A DNA stretch of 21,293 nucleotides from an uncultured Flavobacteriaceae bacterium (GTDB lineage: Bacteria; Bacteroidota; Bacteroidia; Flavobacteriales; Flavobacteriaceae): NCBI GenBank assembly GCA_938018045.1, contig CALIIP010000005.1, positions 1-21,293 on the forward strand, written 5' to 3'. Positions 1-7,587 of this stretch are shown one piece after another. Position numbers and translations under genes: made by a program. Within the stretch, counting starts at the first letter, position 1, and each line of letters begins with the position of its first letter. The notes below the pieces were generated by a model. It did not search any database. It saw only the letters and a program-made list of their open reading frames with translations, and had not been told where the DNA came from.

Positions 1-120
1 CGTGATTTTATAGCCTTCCCGAAAAATAATTCAGGACGCGACGTCATGATTGATGCTCCTGCACCAATAGATGATGAGCAACTCACAGAATTGAGTTTAA
101 AACTTAATTTGAAATCATAA
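1..120 (+). CDS. aspS: Aspartyl-tRNA synthetase, C-terminal end (5' truncated)
   Basis: The reading frame is open from base 1 and gives 39 residues before a TAA at 118-120. It contains FIAFPKNNSGRD followed by a Pro/Ala-rich turn and a short helix (ELSLKLNLK). Bacterial-type AspRS ends in the same way: a DVIAFPK segment that closes the class II catalytic domain, an insert of about 10 residues, and a terminal helix. The enzyme charges tRNA-Asp in the cytoplasm. Only the tail is present, so the catalytic motifs cannot be checked. A strong terminator follows 9 nt after the stop, so aspS is the last gene of its transcript. The assignment rests on similarity of this short tail to the family. Confidence 0.82.
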   Translation, partial: RDFIAFPKNNSGRDVMIDAPAPIDDEQLTELSLKLNLKS

Positions 121-128
121 AAATATAA

Positions 129-161
129 ATCCTGTCCGCCAAAGGCGAGACGGGATTTTTT
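129..161 (+). terminator. Rho-independent terminator after aspS
   Basis: The arms ATCCTGTCCGCC (129-140) and GGCGAGACGGGAT (144-156) pair over 12 bp with one bulged A and one G-U, around an AAA loop. The arm ends at the start of a T6 run (156-161). The stem is far richer in GC than the surrounding DNA. The next gene starts 17 nt downstream, so it needs its own promoter. Confidence 0.88.
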
Positions 162-164
162 GTT

Positions 165-172
165 TACTTTTA
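165..172 (+). promoter_or_regulatory. Possible -7 box for the membrane protein gene at 178
   Basis: TACTTTTA matches the Bacteroidota -7 consensus TAnnTTTG at all but the last base. It lies between the aspS terminator and the ATG at 178, where a promoter is needed. No TTG at the -33 position is convincing, and with only 5 nt to the ATG the transcript would be almost leaderless. Confidence 0.3.
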
Positions 173-177
173 ATCCG

Positions 178-732
178 ATGAATAAGAAACGGGTTTTTAA
201 AATAATTGGTTGGGTTATAGGAACGATTGCTTTTCTACTAATCGCTTTGTTTGTTTTTGGATATTTTTACATCCAAAATAAATCTCCAATTAATAAAGAA
301 AAATTTCCACATCATATCGGTTACATAAACATGGAAAAAGCATTGCTTAATGACGTTTATGAACTGTGCGGCAATGGTAATATTTATAAAACGCATCATG
401 GCGCGCCAGACGACGCATTTGAAGTAAGTAAAAAAAGATTTAGAGAAACGATTTTATCCGAATATAAAAATGAAAATTATGCTGATTCAGGGTATTTAAA
501 TTTTCGGTTTTTGGTAAATTGTGAAGGAAATGCAGGTTGGTTTGAAATCGTTGAAATGAATCTTGATCTAGTAGAAACAGATTTAAATGACCAAATGGTG
601 AGTCAACTTTTTAAGTTAACATCAAACTCAAAACATTGGAAAATTCTTACACTTAAAGAAGTTCCAAGAAACTATTATATGTACATTTCATACAGAATCG
701 AAGATGGAGAAATTATTGAAATATTGCCTTAG
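178..732 (+). CDS. Hypothetical single-pass membrane protein
   Basis: The product has 184 residues starting at the ATG at 178. An in-frame TTG at 160 is possible but lies inside the terminator T-run, so I reject it. The protein starts MNKKRVFK and has one hydrophobic helix at about residues 8-31 (WVIGTIAFLLIALFVFGYFY). A soluble domain of about 150 residues with two Cys (CGNGN and NCEGN regions) follows, probably periplasmic by the positive-inside rule. I do not recognise the family. The gene overlaps the next one by 29 nt in another frame, so the two are probably co-transcribed and translationally coupled. Function is unknown. Confidence 0.72.
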   Translation: MNKKRVFKIIGWVIGTIAFLLIALFVFGYFYIQNKSPINKEKFPHHIGYINMEKALLNDVYELCGNGNIYKTHHGAPDDAFEVSKKRFRETILSEYKNENYADSGYLNFRFLVNCEGNAGWFEIVEMNLDLVETDLNDQMVSQLFKLTSNSKHWKILTLKEVPRNYYMYISYRIEDGEIIEILP

Positions 733-1543
733 TTTAGTTGTTTTCACACTGCTCTTTTCTTGTAACAATAGTAGTGATGTAGATAATTTAAACGCAGAAG
801 AACGAAGAGAACTAGCCAAGAAAACGTATAAAAATGCGATATTCTTTCCGCAAGGATCTGCAAGAAGTGTAAGTGGAATTTATCATGCTACTCAAATAGA
901 TTCAACATACGAGCAAGCAGTTTACGAACTTTCTGTTGCGTATCTTAAACGCGGAATGCCTCATAAATGGAAACCTCAATATGACAAGGCAGTTTTATTA
1001 GATTCGGTAAATAGAATTCCTTGGCGAGGTTATTTATATTTATGGTTTTATAGAGACTATAAAAAAGCAATAGCAGATTTTGATGCGTCTGATGTTTTAA
1101 CACCCAATTTTATTGATAGACCTCAAGGTCAAAGTGTTGATTATTGGCGCGGAATAGCATATTTAGGCTTGAAGGATTATGAAAATTCCATTTCTTATTT
1201 TGATAAATATATTGAATTAGAAACACAAGAAGCAGGTGAAGAATGGGTTGAGTTAACTGCTTTTTTATATAGAGGAATTGCTCATTATGAAAATGGAAAT
1301 AGTGAAAAAGCCCTTTTAAATTTCAATACCCTTTTGAAATATTCGGAAGATTTTTATGCGGATGCAAAGTATTATAAAGCGCTAATTTATAAGAGTAAAG
1401 GAAAAACATCTGAGGCAAAATTATTAACAGTATCTGCGATTAAAGATTTCAATAATGGATATTATAATAATAGAGGCTATGTAGAGGCTTTACGAGAAAT
1501 ATACCTCGAAGACTTAGAATTACTGATGAAAGATTTAATCTAA
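704..1543 (+). CDS. TPR-repeat lipoprotein
   Basis: The product has 279 residues. The first 20 form a lipoprotein signal: a charged start (MEKLLK), a hydrophobic core and the lipobox LFSC with the lipidated Cys at position 20. Helical repeats of tetratricopeptide type follow. The clearest are around residues 85-130 (YDKAVLLDS, YKKAIADFDASDVLTP) and 145-215 (WRGIAYLGLKDYENSISYFDKYIEL, YRGIAHYENGNSEKALLNFNTLLK). TPR proteins are scaffolds for protein-protein contacts, and this one should sit on the envelope. The start codon lies inside the preceding gene (29-nt overlap), and the stop overlaps the convergent K+ channel gene by 4 nt. The partner and exact role are unknown. Confidence 0.85.
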   Translation: MEKLLKYCLSLVVFTLLFSCNNSSDVDNLNAEERRELAKKTYKNAIFFPQGSARSVSGIYHATQIDSTYEQAVYELSVAYLKRGMPHKWKPQYDKAVLLDSVNRIPWRGYLYLWFYRDYKKAIADFDASDVLTPNFIDRPQGQSVDYWRGIAYLGLKDYENSISYFDKYIELETQEAGEEWVELTAFLYRGIAHYENGNSEKALLNFNTLLKYSEDFYADAKYYKALIYKSKGKTSEAKLLTVSAIKDFNNGYYNNRGYVEALREIYLEDLELLMKDLI

Positions 1544-2262
1544 GCTTCATTTTCTTCACTCTCTTTCTTTTCAACGGACTTTGTGAGCGCAGAAGAAATA
1601 ATTCCAGTTGGTATTGCAACTATCCCCAAACCAATCATCAAAATAAAAAAAGTAAAAACTCTTCCGCCAACTGTTATTGGATATACATCGCCATAGCCTA
1701 CAGTTGTTAGAGTTACAATAGACCACCAAAGACTATCAAATATAGACGAAAAATGTTCAGGTTGCGCTTGATTTTCAAAATAATAGATTCCAACTGCAGA
1801 AAAATAAATCAGTATTAAAGTAACAAGCATAAACAATAAAATTTCTTCTTTTGCCGACTTTATTGCTTTTGTAAAATGTCTTAATGCTCTATTATATCGA
1901 ACCAACTTTAAAACTCTAAATATTCTTAGGAAACGCAATGCTCTTAATGAACGTAAATCTATTCCAAAAGAAATATAAAAAGGTAGAATTGCTAAAAAAT
2001 CTATAATTCCAAAGAAACTAAAAATAAATTTCGGCTTGCTATCGGCAACATAAATCCGTAAAAAATATTCAATCGTAAAAATAATGACACTAAACAATTC
2101 TATAGATTGTAAGACTGCTCTTGTTTGAGGTTCTAAATCAGGAATTGTTTCAATAGAAAAAGTAATAATTGATATTAGAATTAAAATTTGAATGAAAAAA
2201 GAGAACAATCTACTTCTCCTATTATCATTTATTTCAACAATACTTTTAATTTGTTTTTTCAT
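1540..2262 (-). CDS. Voltage-gated potassium channel (6-TM, Kv type)
   Basis: The product is a 240-residue inner-membrane K+ channel subunit that should form a tetramer. The S1 helix is at about 19-37, with S2/S3 at about 52-98. The S4 voltage sensor at 104-123 has basic residues every third or fourth position (RSLRALRFLRIFRVLK). S5 is at about 141-161, the pore helix and selectivity filter TVGYGD are at 187-192, and S6 is at about 202-226. Length and order fit the compact bacterial ion-transport family, without a cytoplasmic ligand domain (RCK or cyclic nucleotide). The C-terminus is short and acidic (ESEENEA). The gene is monocistronic and convergent with the TPR gene. A TATTTTTA box (2267-2274, reverse strand) near the start is a weak promoter candidate. 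Confidence 0.93.
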   Translation of the reverse strand: MKKQIKSIVEINDNRRSRLFSFFIQILILISIITFSIETIPDLEPQTRAVLQSIELFSVIIFTIEYFLRIYVADSKPKFIFSFFGIIDFLAILPFYISFGIDLRSLRALRFLRIFRVLKLVRYNRALRHFTKAIKSAKEEILLFMLVTLILIYFSAVGIYYFENQAQPEHFSSIFDSLWWSIVTLTTVGYGDVYPITVGGRVFTFFILMIGLGIVAIPTGIISSALTKSVEKKESEENEA

Positions 2263-2396
2263 GTGATAAAAATAGAACTAATTTTTAATATCTTTATGCA
2301 ATGTTACAATCCAAAATTTTAAAGCAAATTTTAGAATTTAGGAAAAAAATTGAATTACAATAAACAAATAGAAATTACGAGTTAAAAAACAGTAAA

Positions 2397-2621
2397 ATGA
2401 AGTATATAATTATATTTTTTACAATTGTTTCTTTCGGAAGTATCATTTTCGGATATTTATTTGAAAGTGACTATAAACATCAATTTATTGGCTTTGGAGT
2501 CATGGGAATTTTCTTTATTGTTTTCCCATTATTTTCTTACCATCGCTGGAAAGATAAAGATGTAAAAGATTATATGCTTACCAAAGAAAATTTAGATAAA
2601 ATGCGAGATAAAAACGAATAG
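2397..2621 (+). CDS. Small two-helix membrane protein, unknown function
   Basis: The product has 74 residues. Two hydrophobic segments (about 2-21 and 31-49) are separated by a short charged loop (ESDYKHQ). A charged tail of about 25 residues (HRWKDKDVKDYML to the end) probably faces the cytoplasm. The start is the ATG at 2397, preceded by A-rich sequence. The gene precedes mutS by 66 nt on the same strand but need not share its transcript. I do not recognise a family. Coding is supported by the clean membrane topology and by codon usage like that of its neighbours. Confidence 0.68.
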   Translation: MKYIIIFFTIVSFGSIIFGYLFESDYKHQFIGFGVMGIFFIVFPLFSYHRWKDKDVKDYMLTKENLDKMRDKNE

Positions 2622-2687
2622 TTTTCTTCACTTTTATTTCCGCAAAAAACCATAAATTAGCAATTCATTTAAAAACAAATTAAAACT

Positions 2688-5291
2688 TTGGCGAAAGCAA
2701 AAAGAGTCACACCATTAATGAAGCAATACAATGCGATTAAGGCGAAATATCCTGATGCAATGTTGCTTTTTAGAGTTGGAGATTTTTATGAAACTTTTGG
2801 TGAAGATGCAGTAAAATGCGCCAAAATTGTTGGGATTGTGTTGACCAAAAGAGGCGCAGGAAGTGAGACCGAAACTGCGCTTGCAGGTTTTCCACACCAT
2901 TCATTAAACACCTATTTACCAAAGTTGGTAAAAGCTGGATGTAGAGTTGCTATTTGCGACCAACTCGAAGATCCGAAAATGACTAAAACCATTGTAAAAC
3001 GTGGAGTTACAGAATTAATAACTCCAGGAGTTTCTTTAAACGACGAAGTTTTACAAGCCAAAACCAATAACTTTTTAGCAGCCATTCATTTTGGTAAAAA
3101 AAACATAGGTATTTCTTTTTTAGATGTTTCTACTGGAGAATTTTTAACTGCGCAAGGCGATAGTGAATATATCGATAAATTGTTGCAAAATTTTAGTCCA
3201 AGTGAAGTCTTGGTTCAGAAAAAAAACAAAATAAAATTTGTTGAGGTTTTCGGAGAACGCTTTAATAACTTTTATCTTGATGATTGGGTTTTTCAAACAG
3301 ATTATGCCGAAGAAAGTCTCACCAATCATTTTAAAATTAAGTCATTAAAAGGTTTTGGAATTGATGATTTATCAGAAGGAATTATCGCTTCAGGAGCCGT
3401 TTTATATTATCTATCTGAAACACAACATAACAAGTTAGAGCATATTGCATCTATCAATAGAATTGCAGAAGATGATTATGTTTGGATGGATCGTTTTACA
3501 ATTCGGAATTTAGAATTGTACAATCCAAATTCTGTTGAAGCAGTTACACTTTTAGACGTAATTGATCAAACAATCTCACCAATGGGAGGACGCTTATTAA
3601 AGCGTTGGTTAGCATTACCATTAAAGAATATTGAGCAGATAAAAGAACGTCAAGAAATAGTAAAGTATTTGATTGACACTGATGATTTCTTTGAAATTGC
3701 AACGTATCAAATTAAGCAAATAAGTGATATTGAACGCTTGATTTCTAAGGTTGCGACAGGAAAAATAAGTCCGAAAGAAATAGTATTGCTTAAAGATTCC
3801 TTGCAAGCAATATTTCCGATAAAAACATCTGCAGAAAAAAGTAAAAATACGTTCTTACAAAACCTCGGAAAAGGATTAGATGATTGCCAATCATTGATTG
3901 CGAAAATAACCGAAACACTGTTTGAAAATGCTCCAGTAAACATCAATAAAGGAAATGCGATTGCAAACGGAGTTTCAGAAGAATTGGACGAATTACGCGC
4001 TATCTCAACATCAGGAAAGCAATATCTTGATGCAATGGTAAAGCGAGAAATTGAGCGTACAGGAATCAGTTCTTTAAAAATTGCGTTTAACAATGTTTTC
4101 GGCTATTATATTGAGGTAAGAAATACACATAAGGACAAAGTTCCTGAAGAATGGACACGTAAGCAAACACTTGTAAATGCTGAGCGCTACATTACCGAAG
4201 AATTAAAAGAATACGAAACGAAAATTTTAAGTGCCGAAGATAAAATTAGTCATTTAGAACATCAAATTTTTAATGATTTGGTTGTTTTCTTGTTGAGATT
4301 CATAAGACCTGTTCAAAAAAATGCGCAATTAATTGCACAATTAGATTGCCTTTGCTCGTTTGCTAAAACGGCTAAAACGAACAATTATGTGCGTCCAATT
4401 ATGGATGAAAGCACAGATCTTGACATTAAAAATGGTCGTCATCCAGTGATTGAAAAGCAGTTACCAATTGGTGAAGAATACATTGCAAATGATGTTGTGT
4501 TGAATAGAAATCAGCAACAAATAATCATGATTACAGGACCAAATATGAGTGGTAAATCAGCCATTTTACGTCAGACTGCATTGATTGTTTTGTTGGCACA
4601 AATGGGAAGTTATGTTCCTGCACAAAACGCTAAAATTGGAGTTGTAGATAAGATTTTTACACGTGTTGGTGCAAGTGATAATATTTCGATGGGCGAATCA
4701 ACTTTTATGGTTGAAATGAATGAAACTTCGAGTATTTTGAATAATCTATCTGATAGAAGTTTGATTTTATTAGATGAAATTGGCCGTGGTACAAGTACGT
4801 ATGATGGTATTTCGATAGCTTGGGCAATTGCCGAATATTTACATGAGCACCCTACAAAAGCAAAGACATTATTTGCGACGCATTATCACGAACTGAATGA
4901 TATGACAGAAACTTTTGAGCGCATCAAAAACTTCAACGTTTCGGTTAAAGAATTAAAAGACAATGTTATTTTCTTGAGAAAATTAGTTTCAGGAGGAAGC
5001 GAGCACAGTTTTGGAATTCACGTAGCAAAATTGGCAGGAATGCCTTCGACGGTTATTCATAAGGCAAATAAAATGTTGAAGAAATTAGAGAAAAGTCATT
5101 CATCTGAAGATATAAAAAACAAACTGAAACAAGCGCAAGAAGAAGATGTGCAATTGAGTTTCTTTAAGTTAGATGACCCACTTCTGGAAGATGTAAAAGA
5201 AGAAATTCTTTCAACCAATATTGACACCTTAACTCCTATCGAAGCCTTGATGAAGTTGAATGAAATAAAGCGAATGCTAACTAAGAAGTAG
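2688..5291 (+). CDS. mutS: DNA mismatch repair protein MutS
   Basis: The product has 867 residues. MutS recognises base mismatches and small loops and recruits MutL in an ATP-dependent way. The N-terminal mismatch-reading motif F-x-E is F33-Y34-E35 in GDFYETF. Connector, lever and clamp domains fill the middle. The ATPase domain carries the Walker A motif GPNMSGKS (617-624), the ST(M/F)VEM segment, and the Walker B/signature DEIGRGTS (696-703), followed by the ATHYHEL switch region. Length fits MutS1. The start is the TTG at 2688: the sequence MAKAKRVTPLMKQY starts exactly there, and the first ATG (Met11) would cut into the conserved N-terminus. The RNA methyltransferase gene follows after 2 nt, so the two are likely one transcript. 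Confidence 0.97.
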   Translation: MAKAKRVTPLMKQYNAIKAKYPDAMLLFRVGDFYETFGEDAVKCAKIVGIVLTKRGAGSETETALAGFPHHSLNTYLPKLVKAGCRVAICDQLEDPKMTKTIVKRGVTELITPGVSLNDEVLQAKTNNFLAAIHFGKKNIGISFLDVSTGEFLTAQGDSEYIDKLLQNFSPSEVLVQKKNKIKFVEVFGERFNNFYLDDWVFQTDYAEESLTNHFKIKSLKGFGIDDLSEGIIASGAVLYYLSETQHNKLEHIASINRIAEDDYVWMDRFTIRNLELYNPNSVEAVTLLDVIDQTISPMGGRLLKRWLALPLKNIEQIKERQEIVKYLIDTDDFFEIATYQIKQISDIERLISKVATGKISPKEIVLLKDSLQAIFPIKTSAEKSKNTFLQNLGKGLDDCQSLIAKITETLFENAPVNINKGNAIANGVSEELDELRAISTSGKQYLDAMVKREIERTGISSLKIAFNNVFGYYIEVRNTHKDKVPEEWTRKQTLVNAERYITEELKEYETKILSAEDKISHLEHQIFNDLVVFLLRFIRPVQKNAQLIAQLDCLCSFAKTAKTNNYVRPIMDESTDLDIKNGRHPVIEKQLPIGEEYIANDVVLNRNQQQIIMITGPNMSGKSAILRQTALIVLLAQMGSYVPAQNAKIGVVDKIFTRVGASDNISMGESTFMVEMNETSSILNNLSDRSLILLDEIGRGTSTYDGISIAWAIAEYLHEHPTKAKTLFATHYHELNDMTETFERIKNFNVSVKELKDNVIFLRKLVSGGSEHSFGIHVAKLAGMPSTVIHKANKMLKKLEKSHSSEDIKNKLKQAQEEDVQLSFFKLDDPLLEDVKEEILSTNIDTLTPIEALMKLNEIKRMLTKK

Positions 5292-5293
5292 TT

Positions 5294-5743
5294 ATGATTA
5301 ACAATTTAGAACAAGGTTTTTTTGGAATAGGAATTCAGAACGGAAAAACTCCAGAAAATTTGGGTGTTCTTTGGCGTTCTGCTCAAAATCTTGGAGCAAG
5401 TTTTATTTTTACGATTGGCAATCGCTATGCAAATCAAGCAAGCGACACAAGAAAAGCAGTCGGAGCAATGCCATATTTTCATTATGAGACTTTCGAAGAC
5501 TTTTACAAGCACTTACCTAAAAGCGCCATGCTTGTTGGTGTTGAATTGGATGAAAGAGCAGTTCAATTAGAAACTTTTGAGCATCCAAGAAGGTGTGTTT
5601 ATCTACTTGGAGCAGAAGACAACGGACTTTCGAAAAAAGCGATGGAAAAGTCTCATCATCTAGTAAAATTCAAATCTATTGAGAGTCTAAATGTTTCTGT
5701 TGCAGGAAGTATCGTAATGTATGATAGACAATCGAAAAATTAA
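5294..5743 (+). CDS. TrmH/SpoU-family RNA 2'-O-methyltransferase
   Basis: The 149-residue protein is a single SPOUT (trefoil-knot) methyltransferase domain using S-adenosylmethionine. Motif 1 is ENLGVLWRSAQNLGA (21-35), with the catalytic-type Asn and Arg. Motif 2 is LLGAEDNGLS (104-113). Motif 3 is SLNVSVAGSIVMYD (131-144), which builds the knot. It lacks the N-terminal substrate-binding extension of TrmB/RlmB-type enzymes, so it resembles the small TrmL-like members acting on tRNA, but the target nucleotide cannot be read from sequence. The start is 2 nt after the mutS stop, so it is probably co-transcribed with mutS. Confidence 0.9.
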   Translation: MINNLEQGFFGIGIQNGKTPENLGVLWRSAQNLGASFIFTIGNRYANQASDTRKAVGAMPYFHYETFEDFYKHLPKSAMLVGVELDERAVQLETFEHPRRCVYLLGAEDNGLSKKAMEKSHHLVKFKSIESLNVSVAGSIVMYDRQSKN

Positions 5744-5744
5744 G

Positions 5745-5752
5745 TATCTTTG
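5745..5752 (+). promoter_or_regulatory. -7 promoter box for tatA
   Basis: TATCTTTG is a perfect match to TAnnTTTG and lies directly between the methyltransferase stop (5743) and the tatA ATG (5758). No clear -33 TTG is visible at the usual distance. With 5 nt between the box and the ATG, transcription would start at or just beyond the annotated start codon. The RNA would be leaderless, or translation would use the next ATG at 5770. Confidence 0.6.
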
Positions 5753-5757
5753 CAACA

Positions 5758-6045
5758 ATGTTTACACTAATGCCTTTTTTATTTATTAGCGGACCAGAAA
5801 TAGTTGTTGTCATGCTTATTGTTGTGATGCTTTTTGGTGCCGATAAAATTCCAGAGATTGCTCGCGGACTTGGTAAAACAATTCGTCAGGTAAAAGATGC
5901 AACGAATGATATCAAAAGAGAAATAAAAGATAGTGCTACAAAGCAAGGGTTAGATACCGATTTCACTAAAGACCTTAAAGAAGGAGTTAATAAAGTTAAA
6001 GACGATATTGACGATATTACAGGACCAATTAAGAGAGGTTTTTAA
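5758..6045 (+). CDS. tatA: Sec-independent (Tat) translocase subunit TatA/E
   Basis: The product has 95 residues. TatA oligomers line the twin-arginine pathway that exports folded proteins through the inner membrane. A short N-terminal helix (about 12-26, GPEIVVVMLIVVMLF) with the characteristic polar Glu at 14 is followed by the F26-G27 hinge. An amphipathic helix (ADKIPEIARGLGKTIRQVK) and an acidic/basic coil with predicted helicity to the end come next. The start at 5758 is the first ATG. ATG 5770 (MPFLFISGPEI) would shorten the pre-helix tail by four residues and fits the promoter position better. The 3' end overlaps the convergent methyltransferase gene by 4 nt. Confidence 0.93.
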   Translation: MFTLMPFLFISGPEIVVVMLIVVMLFGADKIPEIARGLGKTIRQVKDATNDIKREIKDSATKQGLDTDFTKDLKEGVNKVKDDIDDITGPIKRGF

Positions 6046-6683
6046 AGAACTCTTGAAATAGTCAATCCATCACGAATTGGTAATAAAACCGTTTCAACTC
6101 TTACATCATTTTTTAAAAGTTTGTTGTATTCAATAAGCGCAGGAGTGTCAACATCTTTTGGCTGAATTTCTTCTATTACTTTTCCGCTCCACAAAACATT
6201 ATCAGAAAGAATTACGCCTCCTTTATTCATTTTATCGATAATTGCATGAAAATAATTTGAATAATTGCTTTTGTCAGCATCTATAAATACCAAATCAAAC
6301 TTTTCGTCAAGTTTTGAAATAACATCAAGCGCTTGTCCAATGTGTTGTTTTATTTGATCTTTGAAAGGTGATTTGTCAAAATATTTTTTTTGAAAATCTA
6401 GTAATTCTTCGTTTTTATCAATTGTATGAAGTGTGCCATTTTTTTGCATTCCTTCGGCCATACAAAGAGCAGAATATCCTGTATATGTACCAATTTCAAG
6501 AATATTTTTAGGGTTTACTAATTTTGAAATCATCGAGAGAACTCGTCCTTGAAAATGACCACTCAACATTCTAGGAACCATTATTTTTTGCCAAGTTTCA
6601 TGATTTAACTCTTGTAATAGTTGAGGTTCGTCTTCTGAATGGCTTGTAACGTAATGATCAATTTTTTCTGACAGAAAATCCAT
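6042..6683 (-). CDS. Class I SAM-dependent O-methyltransferase
   Basis: The 213-residue protein belongs to the O-methyltransferase family 3 / catechol-type group, which is divalent-metal dependent. The SAM-binding motif is LEIGTYTGYSA (62-72), with the acidic ribose ligand near D89 (HTIDKNEE). The metal-site residues are D135/D137 in FIDADKSNY and D161-N162 in LSDNVLWSG, as in caffeoyl-CoA-type enzymes. The natural substrate cannot be read. The gene has its own -7 box just upstream and is separated from the sigma-factor operon by a terminator. Length is normal for the bacterial members. Confidence 0.92.
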   Translation of the reverse strand: MDFLSEKIDHYVTSHSEDEPQLLQELNHETWQKIMVPRMLSGHFQGRVLSMISKLVNPKNILEIGTYTGYSALCMAEGMQKNGTLHTIDKNEELLDFQKKYFDKSPFKDQIKQHIGQALDVISKLDEKFDLVFIDADKSNYSNYFHAIIDKMNKGGVILSDNVLWSGKVIEEIQPKDVDTPALIEYNKLLKNDVRVETVLLPIRDGLTISRVL

Positions 6684-6705
6684 AGTTAAGAATATATTTG
6701 AAGTT

Positions 6706-6713
6706 CAAAAGTA
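6706..6713 (-). promoter_or_regulatory. -7 promoter box for the O-methyltransferase gene
   Basis: On the reverse strand this reads TACTTTTG, a perfect TAnnTTTG match, 22 nt before the start codon at 6683. It sits directly after the T-run of the upstream terminator, where a new promoter is required. A TTTG lies upstream (6728-6731) but only 14 nt away, which is too close to serve as a normal -33 element. Confidence 0.55.
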
Positions 6714-6714
6714 T

Positions 6715-6744
6715 AAAAAAAGGAACTCAAATGGAGTTCCTTTT
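6715..6744 (-). terminator. Rho-independent terminator after the sigma/anti-sigma pair
   Basis: The 7-bp core GGAACTC (6722-6728) / GAGTTCC (6734-6740) has a 5-nt loop and is extended by four A-T pairs on the outside. On the reverse strand it ends in a T7 run (6715-6721). It lies 5 nt after the stop of the 86-aa gene and before the O-methyltransferase promoter. Confidence 0.9.
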
Positions 6745-6749
6745 ATATC

Positions 6750-7010
6750 TTATTTCAATTTTTTACTGACTTCTATTTCAATTTTTTCTTTATCATCATT
6801 CGATAAACAATGTTGTTTTTGACAATGATCTTTTGCATAGTTTCCAAATATTTTGGACAACAAATTATTATGTTTTGTGTACACTTTACAAACTTTACAT
6901 CTCATAAAATGAAAACTTAATTTCACTTTATCAAACAACGTCGCTTCACCATATTGATTCTTATCACATATAGTTGTTGCTTCATCACAAGAAATAAAAA
7001 ATTTACTCAT
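6750..7010 (-). CDS. Small zinc-binding anti-sigma-factor-like protein
   Basis: The product has 86 residues. It contains H34-x3-C38-x2-C41 (HFMRCKVC), the HX3CX2C signature of zinc-binding anti-sigma (ZAS / zf-HC2) domains. An upstream Cys in CDEAT (C8) sits at the position of the fourth zinc ligand, and a further Cys lies at 15. Two more Cys (in DHCQKQHC) follow. No membrane helix is present, so it should be cytoplasmic. It starts 7 nt after the stop of the ECF sigma gene, the classic arrangement for a cognate anti-sigma factor. Homologues in flavobacteria have sometimes carried unrelated product names. The anti-sigma role is inferred from motif and context and has not been shown. Confidence 0.75.
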   Translation of the reverse strand: MSKFFISCDEATTICDKNQYGEATLFDKVKLSFHFMRCKVCKVYTKHNNLLSKIFGNYAKDHCQKQHCLSNDDKEKIEIEVSKKLK

Positions 7011-7017
7011 TTTTATT

Positions 7018-7587
7018 TTAATTATTAAACCAATTATCTTCCATACATTTTCTTAACTGAGTTCTTGCTCTATGGATGATAACCCATAAATTTGACGGAG
7101 TTATATCTAATTCCTTACAGATTTCTTCAGTTTCAAAACCTTGAATAGTTTTCATTCTAAAAACCATACTGTATTTTTCTGGCAAGTTATCAATGCATTT
7201 TTCTAATGTAGACTTTAATTCCTTATTTTCAATATCTTTATCAGTATCAGAAGACCAAGAATTAGGAACACGCTCTTCAATCCATTCTCCTTCTCTTTCA
7301 CCATCGTTGTAAAAATTCATACGAACTTCTGCTTTCCCTTTTTTGGAATTTATTTTTCTATAATGATCAATGATTTTTCTTTTTAAGATAGATATCAGCC
7401 AAGTACGTTCACTTGCTTTCCCTTGAAAATTCTTCATTGATTTGAGACCAGCAAAAAAAGTTTCTTGAACCAAATCTTTAGCTAAATCATGATTGTTTAC
7501 ACGAGTTATCGTGTAATTATATAGGTAATCTGAATAAGATTGAACCCATTTTTCTGGAACTAATATATGCTTTGTAGTTTCGGCCAT
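7018..7587 (-). CDS. ECF-type RNA polymerase sigma factor
   Basis: The product is a 189-residue sigma-70-family (group 4) factor with two domains. Region 2 is at about 14-80 (YNYTITRVNNHDLAKDLVQETF and the -10-reading WLISILKRKIIDHYRK). A polar linker carries acidic residues. Region 4 at about 125-182 is a helix-turn-helix reading the -35 element (LPEKYSMVFRMKTIQGFETEEICKEL, SNLWVIIHRARTQLRK). There are no region 1 or 3 domains. The gene is transcribed with the ZAS-like gene 7 nt downstream. The upstream sequence has TATCTTCG (7604-7611, reverse), one base off the housekeeping -7 box. Target genes are unknown. Confidence 0.93.
   Translation of the reverse strand: MAETTKHILVPEKWVQSYSDYLYNYTITRVNNHDLAKDLVQETFFAGLKSMKNFQGKASERTWLISILKRKIIDHYRKINSKKGKAEVRMNFYNDGEREGEWIEERVPNSWSSDTDKDIENKELKSTLEKCIDNLPEKYSMVFRMKTIQGFETEEICKELDITPSNLWVIIHRARTQLRKCMEDNWFNN

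Noticed and set aside
160..177. TTG at 160 as start of the membrane protein
   Set aside because: It falls within the terminator T-run, and the ATG at 178 gives a normal basic N-terminus before the membrane helix.
2289..2296. TATCTTTA as a promoter for the 74-aa gene
   Set aside because: One mismatch to the -7 box, but about 100 nt from the ATG and without a -33 element; such AT-rich matches are expected by chance.
3707..4093. 128-codon reverse-strand ORF inside mutS
   Set aside because: It lies fully within a well-supported MutS region, has no promoter or recognisable domain, and reads as antisense of conserved codons.
5364..5570. Forward 68-codon ORF in another frame of the RNA methyltransferase
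   Set aside because: It overlaps the motif 1-2 region of the real gene and shows no domain.
6728..6731. TTTG as the -33 element of the O-methyltransferase promoter
   Set aside because: Only 14 nt from the -7 box and inside the terminator loop; spacing is outside the usual range.
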